DNA of 11,353 bases, from contig CAKOJI010000033.1 of NCBI GenBank assembly GCA_934089255.1, positions 1-11,353 of the forward strand, read 5' to 3'. Position 1 is the first letter of the stretch. Every line of letters starts with the position of its first letter. This DNA comes from an uncultured Bacilli bacterium. Its GTDB lineage: Bacteria > Bacillota_I > Bacilli_A > RF39 > UBA660. The position numbers were made by a program, and so were the translations under genes. The notes beneath the pieces were generated by a model, which did no database searches, was not told where the DNA came from, and saw nothing but the letters and a program-made list of their open reading frames with translations. Below are positions 4,449 to 11,353 of the stretch, in pieces.

Positions 4449-6804
4449 GTTCATATATAGATTTGTAATCACTCAACATAAGTTTTTCAAAATCATCTAA
4501 TGTTTCATTTTTAATTATTTTCTTAACCATATCTAATGATAATCCATACTCTAACATGTTACTGTATTTTTCATCTATATTTTTATTTTCTAATGAGGTT
4601 GAAATATCAACTATATCAAAATCAAATATATAATCAAAATTATTTTTTTTAGAAAATAATTTAAAGATTGAAACATATAGCCCTATGTAAAAAGGTATTC
4701 TATATTCTATAATACTTGAAATAAATTTAAATGCGTTATTATATAATTTAAAATCATCTAATTTACCATCCGAAATAAATTCAGATAACCATTTCTTACC
4801 AGATACCTCTAAAATTTTTTCTATATTTCTGGATGAAAGTTCTATATCTTTCGAAATAATACTATTATATTCTCTCCAGATATATTCCTTTCTTCTTTTT
4901 AATATATCTTTGATATTTCCCGAAGAATGAATCGCATAAAAGATTCCCCATAGAAATTTTCCGTTCTTGCTATAGGCTTGTATATCTCCTTTATCAGAAG
5001 ATATATTAATACCCGCAGTCTTTATTTCATTAAAAACATATTCTAAAGATTTTATAACATCACTTCTATCTGAAGCCAATAAATTTTTTATAACTTGATA
5101 TCTTTCATCGGTTTTTTCTTTTTGATTCGTTTCACAAAAATATTTATATAAAATTAATTTAGTATTTCTTGACGTGCACAGAGAAATTCTTAAATCTTCA
5201 TCAGTTAATCCATATTCTGTCATTTTACTATCTGTTTCTTTTTTTGCGTCGATTTCTTCTTTAGTTAACCATTTTTCATCAATAATATCTATTTCATAAT
5301 CACTTCTTAACTTATCATTTTTAGGGAACTCATAATTTGAATTGGTAATTGTTACACCATTTTTCTCGGCTTCTTTTAATCGTTCACTTATTGTATTTTT
5401 AACAGCATAAATGTATCCTTTACTATACTTGCCAAATCTGCCGGCTCTACCGCTTAAATTTAACATATCAAGATTAGTCATTTTCTTGTTAGCACCAGCA
5501 ATTTCATTTGTTATTATAATATTTTTAGCAGAACTATTTACTCCTTCGGCAAACGCTGTAGTTACCACTAAAACTTTTAAAAATCCATCATTAAATAGAT
5601 TTAATATTTCTCTTTTTATATATCTTGGTATTGGTGATATATATAACCCAACTCCTTTTTTTAATGCCTCTAATACGTACCAGTTGCTATTATCAAATGT
5701 ATAATTATTTACTAAATGTTCATAAAATTTCTTAAATCTATCGTTTGTATTTATACATTCTGTTATATCATTATTAATCAAGGGTAAGATTTTTTTTAAT
5801 TCAGCTGGATACATTACATAAATGATTGTACTATCGTTTAAATATGGCAATATTGTCACAGCTTTAATAATACCCGCAGAATCAGACTTATATGATATAT
5901 TAGTTGTATTAAACAATTTTTGTGCTTTTGTCTGAGTTGAAACATCTTCAATTTGATGGCCTACATAATTATAAGTTCTATCAACAAATGTAACATCATA
6001 CTTGTTAAAAAATTCTAGCATAGACTCACTTTTATTATAAGTATAAGGAGAAAGAAAAATTAATTTAGAGTCAGAAGCGCCACACAATTCAAAAACCATC
6101 CTATATTTGCTTGAGCGAGTATTTAAAATATCCTCTCTATTATATTTTATTTCATCTTCAGAGTCTTCAATTTTATAAGACTCATCTATAACTATAAGAT
6201 CAAATTTAATATTATTGCTTTCATTTAATAACAAATATTTCTCTGGTGTAAGTATGTATAGTGAATTTTCTTTATTTTTATGAGGGCTAGTCAATATTTT
6301 ATATTTATTACATGTTTTTCTATTAAACAATAAAAATTTATAGAACAATTCTTCCTCCAAAGAATTTGTTGGCACAATTACACATATATTATCATAAATT
6401 TGATAATTCAAATATATATGCTCAAAAATAAGGCTTGTTTTTCCAAAAGATGTTGGTGCGGAAATAAATATTCTCTTATTTGCCTTTATTTCTTCTAATA
6501 ATGATAATTGTCCAGAATTAAATATCACATTTTTGTCATATAAACTAGTAAACATTATTTTTCTTAAAGCTGAGCTTGTTGAATCTATATGTTTTATTTC
6601 TAACTTCTCTTTATATTTTTTTAAATATTCATTATATCCATAAAGCTCTCCAATTTCTATAACAATTTGCACTATATCTAAATTATTTAATAAAAATTCT
6701 TCATTTTCAAATATTTCACATAATATTTGAATTAATCCCATTTTATTATCAGTCATAGAATAAGTATTTATTTTTTTTAAAACATCTATTCTTGTTAATC
6801 CCAT
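4441..6804 (-). CDS. hamB: HamB, superfamily 2 helicase of the Hachiman anti-phage system, 787 aa
   Basis: In Hachiman, HamB is an ATP-dependent helicase that holds HamA and senses damaged or aberrant DNA ends; release of HamA then degrades DNA and stops the infected cell. Helicase motifs in order: a Q-like residue (Q99), Walker A APTSFGKTS (116-124), Ia IVPTNSL (143-149), II IDESY (206-210, DES- instead of DEAD/DEAH), III LSP (251-253), IV around 327-336, V TTAFAEGVN (415-423), VI NLSGRAGRFGK (449-459). The GRAGR form and the EGVN motif are typical of Ski2/Hel308-like enzymes. A long unrecognised C-terminal part (about 500-787) follows. The ATG lies within the last codons of hamA (10-base overlap) behind AAAGGAG at 11-base spacing. 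The assignment rests mainly on the pairing with the DUF1837-type gene; the helicase alone would be only 'DEAD-like'. Confidence 0.88.
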   Translation of the reverse strand: MGLTRIDVLKKINTYSMTDNKMGLIQILCEIFENEEFLLNNLDIVQIVIEIGELYGYNEYLKKYKEKLEIKHIDSTSSALRKIMFTSLYDKNVIFNSGQLSLLEEIKANKRIFISAPTSFGKTSLIFEHIYLNYQIYDNICVIVPTNSLEEELFYKFLLFNRKTCNKYKILTSPHKNKENSLYILTPEKYLLLNESNNIKFDLIVIDESYKIEDSEDEIKYNREDILNTRSSKYRMVFELCGASDSKLIFLSPYTYNKSESMLEFFNKYDVTFVDRTYNYVGHQIEDVSTQTKAQKLFNTTNISYKSDSAGIIKAVTILPYLNDSTIIYVMYPAELKKILPLINNDITECINTNDRFKKFYEHLVNNYTFDNSNWYVLEALKKGVGLYISPIPRYIKREILNLFNDGFLKVLVVTTAFAEGVNSSAKNIIITNEIAGANKKMTNLDMLNLSGRAGRFGKYSKGYIYAVKNTISERLKEAEKNGVTITNSNYEFPKNDKLRSDYEIDIIDEKWLTKEEIDAKKETDSKMTEYGLTDEDLRISLCTSRNTKLILYKYFCETNQKEKTDERYQVIKNLLASDRSDVIKSLEYVFNEIKTAGINISSDKGDIQAYSKNGKFLWGIFYAIHSSGNIKDILKRRKEYIWREYNSIISKDIELSSRNIEKILEVSGKKWLSEFISDGKLDDFKLYNNAFKFISSIIEYRIPFYIGLYVSIFKLFSKKNNFDYIFDFDIVDISTSLENKNIDEKYSNMLEYGLSLDMVKKIIKNETLDDFEKLMLSDYKSIYEQK

Positions 6805-7739
6805 TTACACATATACTCCTTTATCTCCGTACTTTTATTAATTATAGGAATAAAAACTATTTCAACATCATATTTTTTTAATCCTGTTTTAATAATTTGA
6901 TTATTAAAATCCGAAAGAATATTATTAAAGTAATCTTCTCTTTCTGTTGCAGTAAATTTATTATCTTTATATACCGCAAAAAATACAAATCTTATTTTTA
7001 CCTCTAGTTCATTAAATATATTTATAGGTTTATCTTTATTATAAATTTTATCATTTATTAAATCTATGGTATTTATTATTATCTCCATGTTTTCCGTAGA
7101 ATCCTTATATAACGAATGATTTTTATCTAATAGGAAACTACTGAATTTATTAATATATTCACTTGTAATATGAGATGGTTCTGTCTCTTTTCCTTTAATA
7201 TCATCTCTCAAATATTTTTGCGCATCATATGCACTTTGTACAAATTTACTTTCAGAATAAATGAGTGTTAATTTTTTGTTTTCGCAAATACACCCGACAA
7301 CATCTACACCTTTAATATTTTTTTCTGCAAATCCTCTTTTACTAGAATAAGTTAATAAAATATTCTCATTTTTTACTATATTTAAATAAAAGTCGTTAAA
7401 TAATTCTCCAAATATACCAGATGAATTAATATCACCAGTTATTATCAAACCATCATTATTCCAAATATCCTTTCCATAGTCAATTAAATTTGCTGACAAA
7501 TTATCACTTTGATGTTTAAAATATCTCAATTTTTCATAACTTCTGGCATACAACAACAAATATTCTTGAAATATTTTTTTATAATTATTTCTTTCAGTAA
7601 TAGTATCTGTATTAACATAATACATTTTTGCCCTATTATCATTTTCTAATAACATTTCATTAGCAAATACTAATTCTTTACAATTCTTACTAAAGTATGT
7701 TTTTAAATCATTCAAGATTTTAAAATCTTCGCAATTCAC
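6795..7739 (-). CDS. hamA: HamA, DUF1837 nuclease of the Hachiman anti-phage system, about 314 aa
   Basis: HamA is the effector nuclease of Hachiman. The DUF1837 signature of a PD-(D/E)XK fold is visible: GELFNDFYL with a conserved Glu, KGVDVVG with the metal-binding Asp, then YSESKF holding the E-x-K pair. Counting from the first possible start (7748) these are E115, D149, E166 and K168. The E-x-K spacing matches the catalytic pair reported for HamA. The start is uncertain: GTG at 7748 has its Shine-Dalgarno directly against it, whereas GTG at 7739 lies eight bases after AGGCGG in AGGCGGTGA, one mismatch from the perfect sequence, so 7739 is preferred. The product shortens by three residues. 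It overlaps hamB by 10 bases. The promoter lies at 7784-7794. Confidence 0.87.
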   Translation of the reverse strand: MNCEDFKILNDLKTYFSKNCKELVFANEMLLENDNRAKMYYVNTDTITERNNYKKIFQEYLLLYARSYEKLRYFKHQSDNLSANLIDYGKDIWNNDGLIITGDINSSGIFGELFNDFYLNIVKNENILLTYSSKRGFAEKNIKGVDVVGCICENKKLTLIYSESKFVQSAYDAQKYLRDDIKGKETEPSHITSEYINKFSSFLLDKNHSLYKDSTENMEIIINTIDLINDKIYNKDKPINIFNELEVKIRFVFFAVYKDNKFTATEREDYFNNILSDFNNQIIKTGLKKYDVEIVFIPIINKSTEIKEYMCKWD

Positions 7740-7783
7740 AAAAATCACCGCCTAATACTAACAAAAATTTAATTTTGGTTAAT

Positions 7784-7794
7784 ATTATACCACA
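7784..7794 (-). promoter_or_regulatory. Extended -10 promoter of hamAB
   Basis: Minus strand TGTGG followed by TATAAT (7789-7784). The -35 is poor and the spacer is a T-run, which belongs to a weak upstream hairpin. The start near 7777 gives a leader of about 38 bases. Confidence 0.6.
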
Positions 7795-7818
7795 AAAAAA
7801 AGAATATACAGAATTCTT
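7794..7818 (-). terminator. Weak terminator before the hamAB promoter
   Basis: A 6-bp stem AAGAAT/ATTCTT with a 7-base loop is followed by seven T residues on the minus strand. The stem is short and AT-rich. It could insulate hamAB from transcription through the broken amidase gene. Confidence 0.4.
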
Positions 7819-7879
7819 ATAGCAACTTTTATTATATTATTAATAACTACATAGAATTGAATTTATAAAAGCATTTATC

Positions 7880-8197
7880 TTAATACCCAATCATTTCTTT
7901 GTAGTGGTAACTGAAATCCCCACCTCCTGCATTAATGTGATTACTAATTATTATAACGTCTTCTCCATTTCCAAATTTAGATAATGCTACACCTGGTCTA
8001 TCATCACTAGTTAATGTAGAGTCACTGTCTCTTGTCAGTGCTACTGGCACGCCTAATTCTTTAAATCTGTCATACATATATTTACTTATTTCTAAATTTA
8101 AATTTTTTTCTATTATTCCATTTCCTGAAGCACCACTATCTTCACCACCGTGCCCAGGATCAATAACAACACCTTTTAGTGCTCGTGTATAGTTCAT
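7880..8197 (-). pseudogene. N-acetylmuramoyl-L-alanine amidase (Amidase_3), truncated by the island
   Basis: Intact Amidase_3 enzymes are zinc hydrolases that cut the bond between MurNAc and the stem peptide, with a domain of about 175-200 residues. Here the first half is normal: VVIDPGHGG with zinc ligand H16, IIEKNLNLEI with E30, and IIISNHINAGGGD with H87. After Asp94 (codon 7918-7916) the sequence becomes FSYHYKEMIGY and stops. No frame downstream continues the family, and the C-terminal catalytic glutamate is missing, so the product should be inactive. The start is ATG 8197-8195 behind AGGTGA; the GTG at 8206 is too near the transcription start. No signal peptide is visible. The break near 7915/7916 is read as one end of the inserted element; the other half should lie left of the window. 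Confidence 0.82.
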
Positions 8198-8213
8198 TTT
8201 AATCACCTAAAAT

Positions 8214-8242
8214 ATTGTATGACAAATTAATCATTATGTGAA
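8214..8242 (-). promoter_or_regulatory. Promoter of the amidase gene
   Basis: Minus strand -35 TTCACA (8242-8237), 17-base spacer, -10 TACAAT (8219-8214). It lies between the upstream gene's terminator and the amidase, giving a very short leader (about 10 bases). Confidence 0.65.
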
Positions 8243-8255
8243 AATTAATATTATT

Positions 8256-8279
8256 AAAAAAGATACGTTCAAGTATCTT
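8256..8279 (-). terminator. Rho-independent terminator of the Cys-rich protein gene
   Basis: The 7-bp arms AAGATAC (8260-8266) and GTATCTT (8273-8279) enclose a 6-base loop, with a T-run on the minus strand. It overlaps the gene's TAA. Confidence 0.75.
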
Positions 8280-9142
8280 AATTAATTAGTGAACCATAAC
8301 ATAATCCATCTTTATATTTAAATCCAGTTGGACATTCGTTACTATTAGGTTTATTTTCGTAATCATTTATACAATTTTCATCTGTTAAATAATTAGATTC
8401 ATCGCATCCAGGGTAATAACATTTTCCATCAATTTCAGTTAAATAGCCACATGTTCCTGGAGATATATAGCTATTTTTATCATAACAATTTCCATCAATA
8501 TAAACTGCATTATCAGGGCATTTATTAGTTTCTGTTTGTTTTGTAGTTACTGTTTTTTTAGTTTCAGTGTTTTTGTTTGAATTTGATGTATTCTTTTTAA
8601 TATCTGTAGATTTTACTGGAACATTTTCGCTTATCCAATTAATTATTTTATTATTCTTTTCTTTTTCTCCATAAAGGTAGAAATCACTATTTGTACTATG
8701 TTTTTCATATGATATCATTATTTTATTATCATCTAATTCTTTTTCTGATAAATAATTTAGTACTGTGATTATCTCATTAACTGAATCTTTAAAATCTATT
8801 TTCTCATTATTTGTTGCAAACATCAAAACTAATCCTTCTTTATTACACTCTATAATGCTATTATCATATTTTTTATCAACAAACTCTTTTATTTTATTTA
8901 ATGAATCTTCATTGATACATGATGTATCATATTTTATTTTTTCCGTGCTGTTAGCACTACTATCATCTTTCTTATTTATTTTGTTACTTATATTTTCGAA
9001 TATATTTTTATCTTTATCTATTTTTATATTTGGTATTATAAATATTAATAATGTAACAAATAATATTATTAATATTGGTGATAAGATATATGGTAAGTTA
9101 GATTCTTTTTCTACTACTTCATCTTTTATTTTTATTATTCAT
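8278..9142 (-). pseudogene. Membrane-anchored Cys-rich surface protein, frameshifted near its start
   Basis: Function unknown. The good start (ATG 9142-9140, AGGAGAG just upstream) reads MNNKNKR and hits TGA after seven codons. Removing one base in the A-rich run before that TGA joins it to a long open frame that has no ATG, GTG or TTG until a TTG at 8826. The joined protein would be about 287 residues: an acidic start, one membrane helix (LSPILIILFVTLLIFIIP), a charged linker, then a region ending in three Cys motifs of the type C..-DG-x-CY (NKCPDNAVYIDGNCY, TCGYLTEIDGKCYYPGC, ECPTGFKYKDGLCY). These suggest disulphide-linked repeats outside the cell. The stop of the gene before it lies in the same ribosome binding site, so the two are coupled. 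The shift may be an assembly error, a real mutation or phase variation. Confidence 0.65.
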
Positions 9143-9150
9143 AAACTCTC

Positions 9151-9345
9151 CTATTTTTTGTCATTTTTACTAATAGATATGATAGATTCAATTATACCTA
9201 TTAAATTTAATCCTATACTTGCTCCTAGTAATAAGCCTGATATAAAATCATTTATATTATAGTTTCTACTAATAAAGTTTTGAATAAAATATAACACTTC
9301 TCCCAATATAATTAATGTTAGTCCTATAACTGTTTGTTTTTTCAT
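9151..9345 (-). CDS. Small two-helix membrane protein, 64 aa
   Basis: Not a recognised family. It has two hydrophobic segments (about 5-25 and 35-57) with a short polar loop and a basic end, so it is probably a small integral membrane protein. The start is ATG 9345-9343, seven bases after AAGGAG; an in-frame GTG at 9351 sits too close to that site. Its TAG stop overlaps the ribosome binding site of the next gene, the frameshifted Cys-rich protein, suggesting they are made together at the cell surface. It follows the metK terminator; an AT-rich TATAAT lies just upstream but no clear promoter could be fixed. Confidence 0.6.
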   Translation of the reverse strand: MKKQTVIGLTLIILGEVLYFIQNFISRNYNINDFISGLLLGASIGLNLIGIIESIISISKNDKK

Positions 9346-9381
9346 ATACACACTCCTTAGTTTAATTATATATTATAAATT

Positions 9382-9406
9382 AAAAAATACTAGAAAAAAC
9401 TAGTAT
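9382..9406 (-). terminator. Rho-independent terminator of metK
   Basis: The 7-bp arms ATACTAG (9387-9393) and CTAGTAT (9400-9406) enclose a loop of six A, and the minus strand continues in TTTTTT. Confidence 0.75.
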
Positions 9407-9421
9407 CTTATTTTTTTTATT

Positions 9422-10534
9422 CTAAATAAAACTGAAATTATTTATTTCTTTTATTTTTTCCCACGGTAAATCTAAATCTGTTCTTCCAAAATGTCCGTAG
9501 GATGCTAATCGATAATATATTGGATTTAATAAATCTAATTCTTTTATTATGTTATCTACACTGAAATTAAAGTTATCATTTACAAATTCATATATTTTAT
9601 CCATCTCGATTTTATTTGTATTAAATGTATTTATGTAAATAGAGATTGGGTATTCTTTTCCTATTGCATACGCTAATTCTATTTCACATTTATCTGCTAA
9701 GTTATAAGCAACAATATTTTTAGCGACATATCTTGCATAGTAGGCAGCACTTCTATCTACTTTAGATGGGTCTTTACTGCTTAAACATCCTCCACCTACT
9801 TTTCCTATTCCTCCATAAGTATCTGCAACTATTTTTCTTCCTGTAGTTCCGCTATCTCCAAATGAACCTCCTATTGTGAATTTACCACTTGTATTAATTA
9901 ATATTCTTGTGTTTTTATCAAGTAGGTTATTAGGTATAACTTTGTTTATTACTTCATTAATAATTAGTTTTTCTAATTCTTTTTTATCTATATTTTCTTT
10001 ATGTTGAGATGCAATTATTATTGTGTCTACTCTTTTTGGAATATCATTTTCATATTCGATAGTTACTTGTGTTTTACCATCGGGTTTTAGTTTAGAATTT
10101 TTATCTTTTTTTCTTACATCTGTTAATCTTTTTGCTAGTTTATTTGCTAAAAGGATTGGTAGTGGCATATATTCTTTTGTCTCATTTGTTGCATAACCAA
10201 ACATTATTCCTTGATCTCCTGCCATGATTTTGTCTTTGTCTACTGCATTATTTATTTCTATAGATTGTTTATTAACTTTAACTAATACATTATATTCTTC
10301 TTCATAACCTATATCTTTTAATACTTTTTTTGCTAAAGCACTATAATCTAAAATTGCTTTTGTTGTTGCTTCTCCATAGACAAATATTAAATCATCTTTT
10401 ATAGTTGATTCTACTGCCATTTTGCTATTCTTGTCTTGCCTTAATGATTCATCTAATATGTAATCACTAATTTTATCACATATTTTATCTGGATGCCCTT
10501 CTGTAACTGATTCACTTGTTAAATAATATTTCAT
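9422..10534 (-). CDS. metK: S-adenosylmethionine synthetase (MetK), 370 aa
   Basis: It makes SAM from methionine and ATP in the cytoplasm, the methyl donor for, among others, the two DNA methyltransferases of this island. Family motifs are clear: TEGHPDK (11-17), GDQGIMFGYA (106-115), a Gly-rich loop with TGRKIVADTYGG (231-242), and KDPSKVDRSAAYYARYVAKN (254-273). The usual GGGAFSGKD reads GGGCLSSKD here (247-255), a change in the active-site loop. At 370 residues it is slightly shorter than the common 380-400. The start is ATG 10534-10532 behind GAGGGAG. It is a single-gene unit: a SAM-I-like leader with attenuator before it and a terminator after it. Confidence 0.96.
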   Translation of the reverse strand: MKYYLTSESVTEGHPDKICDKISDYILDESLRQDKNSKMAVESTIKDDLIFVYGEATTKAILDYSALAKKVLKDIGYEEEYNVLVKVNKQSIEINNAVDKDKIMAGDQGIMFGYATNETKEYMPLPILLANKLAKRLTDVRKKDKNSKLKPDGKTQVTIEYENDIPKRVDTIIIASQHKENIDKKELEKLIINEVINKVIPNNLLDKNTRILINTSGKFTIGGSFGDSGTTGRKIVADTYGGIGKVGGGCLSSKDPSKVDRSAAYYARYVAKNIVAYNLADKCEIELAYAIGKEYPISIYINTFNTNKIEMDKIYEFVNDNFNFSVDNIIKELDLLNPIYYRLASYGHFGRTDLDLPWEKIKEINNFSFI

Positions 10535-10560
10535 ATAATCTCCCTCTTTCTCTTTTTATC

Positions 10561-10586
10561 AAAAATAAAAAACTCTTGAAAGAGTT
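10561..10586 (-). terminator. Attenuator terminator of the metK leader
   Basis: Minus strand AACTCT-TTCA-AGAGTT followed by TTTTTT, 27 bases before the metK ATG. Its first arm overlaps CTCTTT, which can instead pair with AAAGAG at the end of the aptamer (10605-10600), giving an on/off switch. Confidence 0.75.
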
Positions 10587-10689
10587 ATTATATAAAAATC
10601 TCTTTCATCGATATTAGCATTACCACCTTACTTAATTGCAGGTTGGTATGAGTTCTTAGAGCTAATTCTCTCCCTCATTCTTGATAAAA
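10587..10689 (-). promoter_or_regulatory. SAM-I (S-box)-like riboswitch of metK
   Basis: Minus strand. Ordered SAM-I hallmarks are visible: TTATCAAGA, GAGGGA, CCAACC, AAGGTGGTAAT and GATGAAAGA. P1 can form between TTTTATC (10689-10683) and GATGAAA (10609-10603, one G-U). P2 is ATGAG/CTCAT with an inner AGAG/CTCT. P3 is ACCAACCT/AGGTGGT with one bulge. The P2 loop ATTAGC is complementary to GCTAAT downstream, a possible pseudoknot. Closing P1 on SAM binding would use the AAA of the antiterminator AAAGAG, so the terminator at 10561-10586 would form and stop metK. The usual P4 hairpin is not evident, making this a compact or variant member. The position before metK fits the role. Confidence 0.7.
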
Positions 10690-10728
10690 TAATAATATTA
10701 TTTAATATATTATTTCTAATACAAATTT

Positions 10729-10757
10729 ATTTTAACACTATTTTTTTGTTTTGTATA
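10729..10757 (-). promoter_or_regulatory. Promoter of metK
   Basis: Minus strand -35 TATACA (10757-10752), 17-base spacer, -10 TAAAAT (10734-10729) with TGT before it (extended -10). The start near 10722 gives a leader of about 190 bases containing the riboswitch. Confidence 0.55.
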
Positions 10758-10767
10758 TATTTTTTGT

Positions 10768-10797
10768 TAAAAGAAAAGACTTTCAAAAAGAAGTCTT
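10768..10797 (-). terminator. Rho-independent terminator of the DUF308 gene
   Basis: The 7-bp arms AAGACTT (10776-10782) and AAGTCTT (10791-10797) enclose an 8-base loop, followed on the minus strand by TTTTCTTTTA. It overlaps the TAA of the gene. Confidence 0.7.
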
Positions 10798-11347
10798 ATT
10801 TTTCTAATAATTTTGTTATTTCTTTTACGTTCTTTTTAAATATTATTGTATCTATTATATTAGATATAGAATATACTGTAATTAGTATTCCTAGAGAAGT
10901 TGTTAATGCAATAGTTCCAATACTTGGATTAAGTATAATTATTAAACCACATATAATAGATATTATAGAACATACTAGAAGTGATAACCAACTACTAATA
11001 TTATTTCTATAAAGTAATATTGATAGTCTTAAATCTAGTGTTGATTTAGTAATCATTATTATACCTGCTACTATAGGGAATAATGTTTTTACTATATCTG
11101 GATTAACTAACATTATAATACCAAGTAATAATTCTACAACACCTAGTGTTAAGAAACTAGAGAAGAATATACTTGATTCTTTTTCTATTAAGAAATATAT
11201 TCCATTTACAATAAGTAATATAGATAATATATAAGTTATTGTTGTAAATGATACTTCTGGATAAATAATAAATATTAGTCCTATAATTAACATTATTATA
11301 GATATTATAATAGATGAGTATAAGAATTTGTTTAATTTATTTAACAT
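10796..11347 (-). CDS. DUF308 (HdeD-like) six-helix membrane protein, 183 aa
   Basis: An integral membrane protein of unknown job; E. coli HdeD, the best known relative, is linked to acid resistance. Six hydrophobic segments are visible (about 10-29, 34-54, 60-81, 87-105, 118-139, 143-167). The family's repeated turn of Gly, hydrophobics and Asn/Tyr-Pro occurs three times: GLIFIIYPEVS, GIIMLVNPDIV and GLIIILNPSIG. The C-terminus is Lys-rich and probably cytoplasmic. The ATG at 11347-11345 is only six bases from the window end, so the ribosome binding site is not visible and a start further upstream cannot be excluded. Its own terminator separates it from metK. Confidence 0.82.
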   Translation of the reverse strand: MLNKLNKFLYSSIIISIIMLIIGLIFIIYPEVSFTTITYILSILLIVNGIYFLIEKESSIFFSSFLTLGVVELLLGIIMLVNPDIVKTLFPIVAGIIMITKSTLDLRLSILLYRNNISSWLSLLVCSIISIICGLIIILNPSIGTIALTTSLGILITVYSISNIIDTIIFKKNVKEITKLLEK

Positions 11348-11353
11348 GTCTAG

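Noticed and set aside
1162..5704. Plus-strand ORFs of 60-97 codons inside the R-M and Hachiman genes
   Set aside because: They lie opposite well-supported minus-strand genes, lack ribosome binding sites and have no recognisable domains; they are shadows.
8278..8826. Separate 182-aa gene starting at TTG 8826
   Set aside because: The open frame continues about 310 bases upstream through a membrane helix to an RBS-supported ATG with one frameshift; no ribosome binding site precedes the TTG.
9120..9142. Programmed +1 frameshift at AGA-TGA
   Set aside because: There is no slippery sequence or internal Shine-Dalgarno of the prfB type, and a simple one-base indel in an A-run explains the data.
8765..9262. 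165-codon plus-strand ORF across the Cys-rich and small membrane protein genes
   Set aside because: Its hydrophobic Phe/Leu/Ser composition is what the complement of an AT-rich Lys/Asn/Ile gene gives. It spans two minus-strand genes and has no ribosome binding site.
10603..10689. T-box (uncharged tRNA sensor) in the metK leader because of AAGGTGGTAATGC
   Set aside because: There is too little sequence for a full Stem I, no complementary CCTT-type arm to make the T-box antiterminator, and the ordered blocks and P1 switch fit SAM-I better. A model search would settle it.
1..11353. CRISPR array, tRNA or rRNA genes
   Set aside because: No regularly spaced repeats of 20-40 bases with spacers, and no recognisable tRNA or rRNA segments, were seen on either strand.
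1..11353. TGA read as tryptophan (Mollicutes-type code)
   Set aside because: Trp is written TGG in all main genes, these genes have no internal TGA, and reading through the TGA in the Cys-rich gene leads only to another stop a few codons on.

Overview
This is an AT-rich window from a low-GC Gram-positive bacterium. Strong AGGAGG-type ribosome binding sites, extended -10 promoters, a SAM-I-like leader before metK and a DUF308 membrane protein suggest Bacilli, perhaps one of the gut Erysipelotrichia/RF39-type lineages; the lineage is a guess. The standard bacterial code is used: TGG serves for Trp and TAA/TAG end the recognised genes. Every recognised protein gene lies on the minus strand, so the window reads right to left.

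Right part (about 7916-11353), ordinary chromosome: a DUF308 membrane protein, metK behind a SAM-I-like riboswitch with its own terminator, a small two-helix membrane protein, a Cys-rich membrane-anchored protein whose start is frameshifted, and an Amidase_3 cell-wall amidase gene. Nearly every unit ends in a clear hairpin plus T-run. The amidase is cut off after its second zinc-ligand histidine, at about 7915/7916. This looks like the edge of an inserted island.

Middle part (897-7915), defence island: first a two-gene Hachiman system, with hamA (DUF1837 PD-(D/E)XK nuclease) overlapping hamB (superfamily 2 helicase) by 10 bases. A terminator follows, then a three-gene restriction-modification operon: two different cytosine-5 DNA methyltransferases and, last, an HNH_2 nuclease that is probably the restriction enzyme. 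The R-M promoter has two identical 11-base direct repeats (TTGACCTGCGT) flanking its -10 box, a likely operator.

Left part (1-896), control or mobilisation region: a 55-residue ribbon-helix-helix protein, a cluster of inverted repeats, three copies of TTGGTACTA placed over predicted promoters, and a convergent pair. The pair is a short plus-strand transcript with a 13-codon ORF, opposed by a roughly 75-nt minus-strand small RNA with its own strong promoter and terminator. An RHH regulator with an antisense RNA is reminiscent of plasmid copy control or a mobile-element switch, but no rep, integrase or relaxase gene is in view. The island therefore probably continues beyond base 1.

Hachiman and type II R-M are known families. 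The less explained parts are the R-M operator repeats, the RHH/small-RNA module, and the amidase junction.
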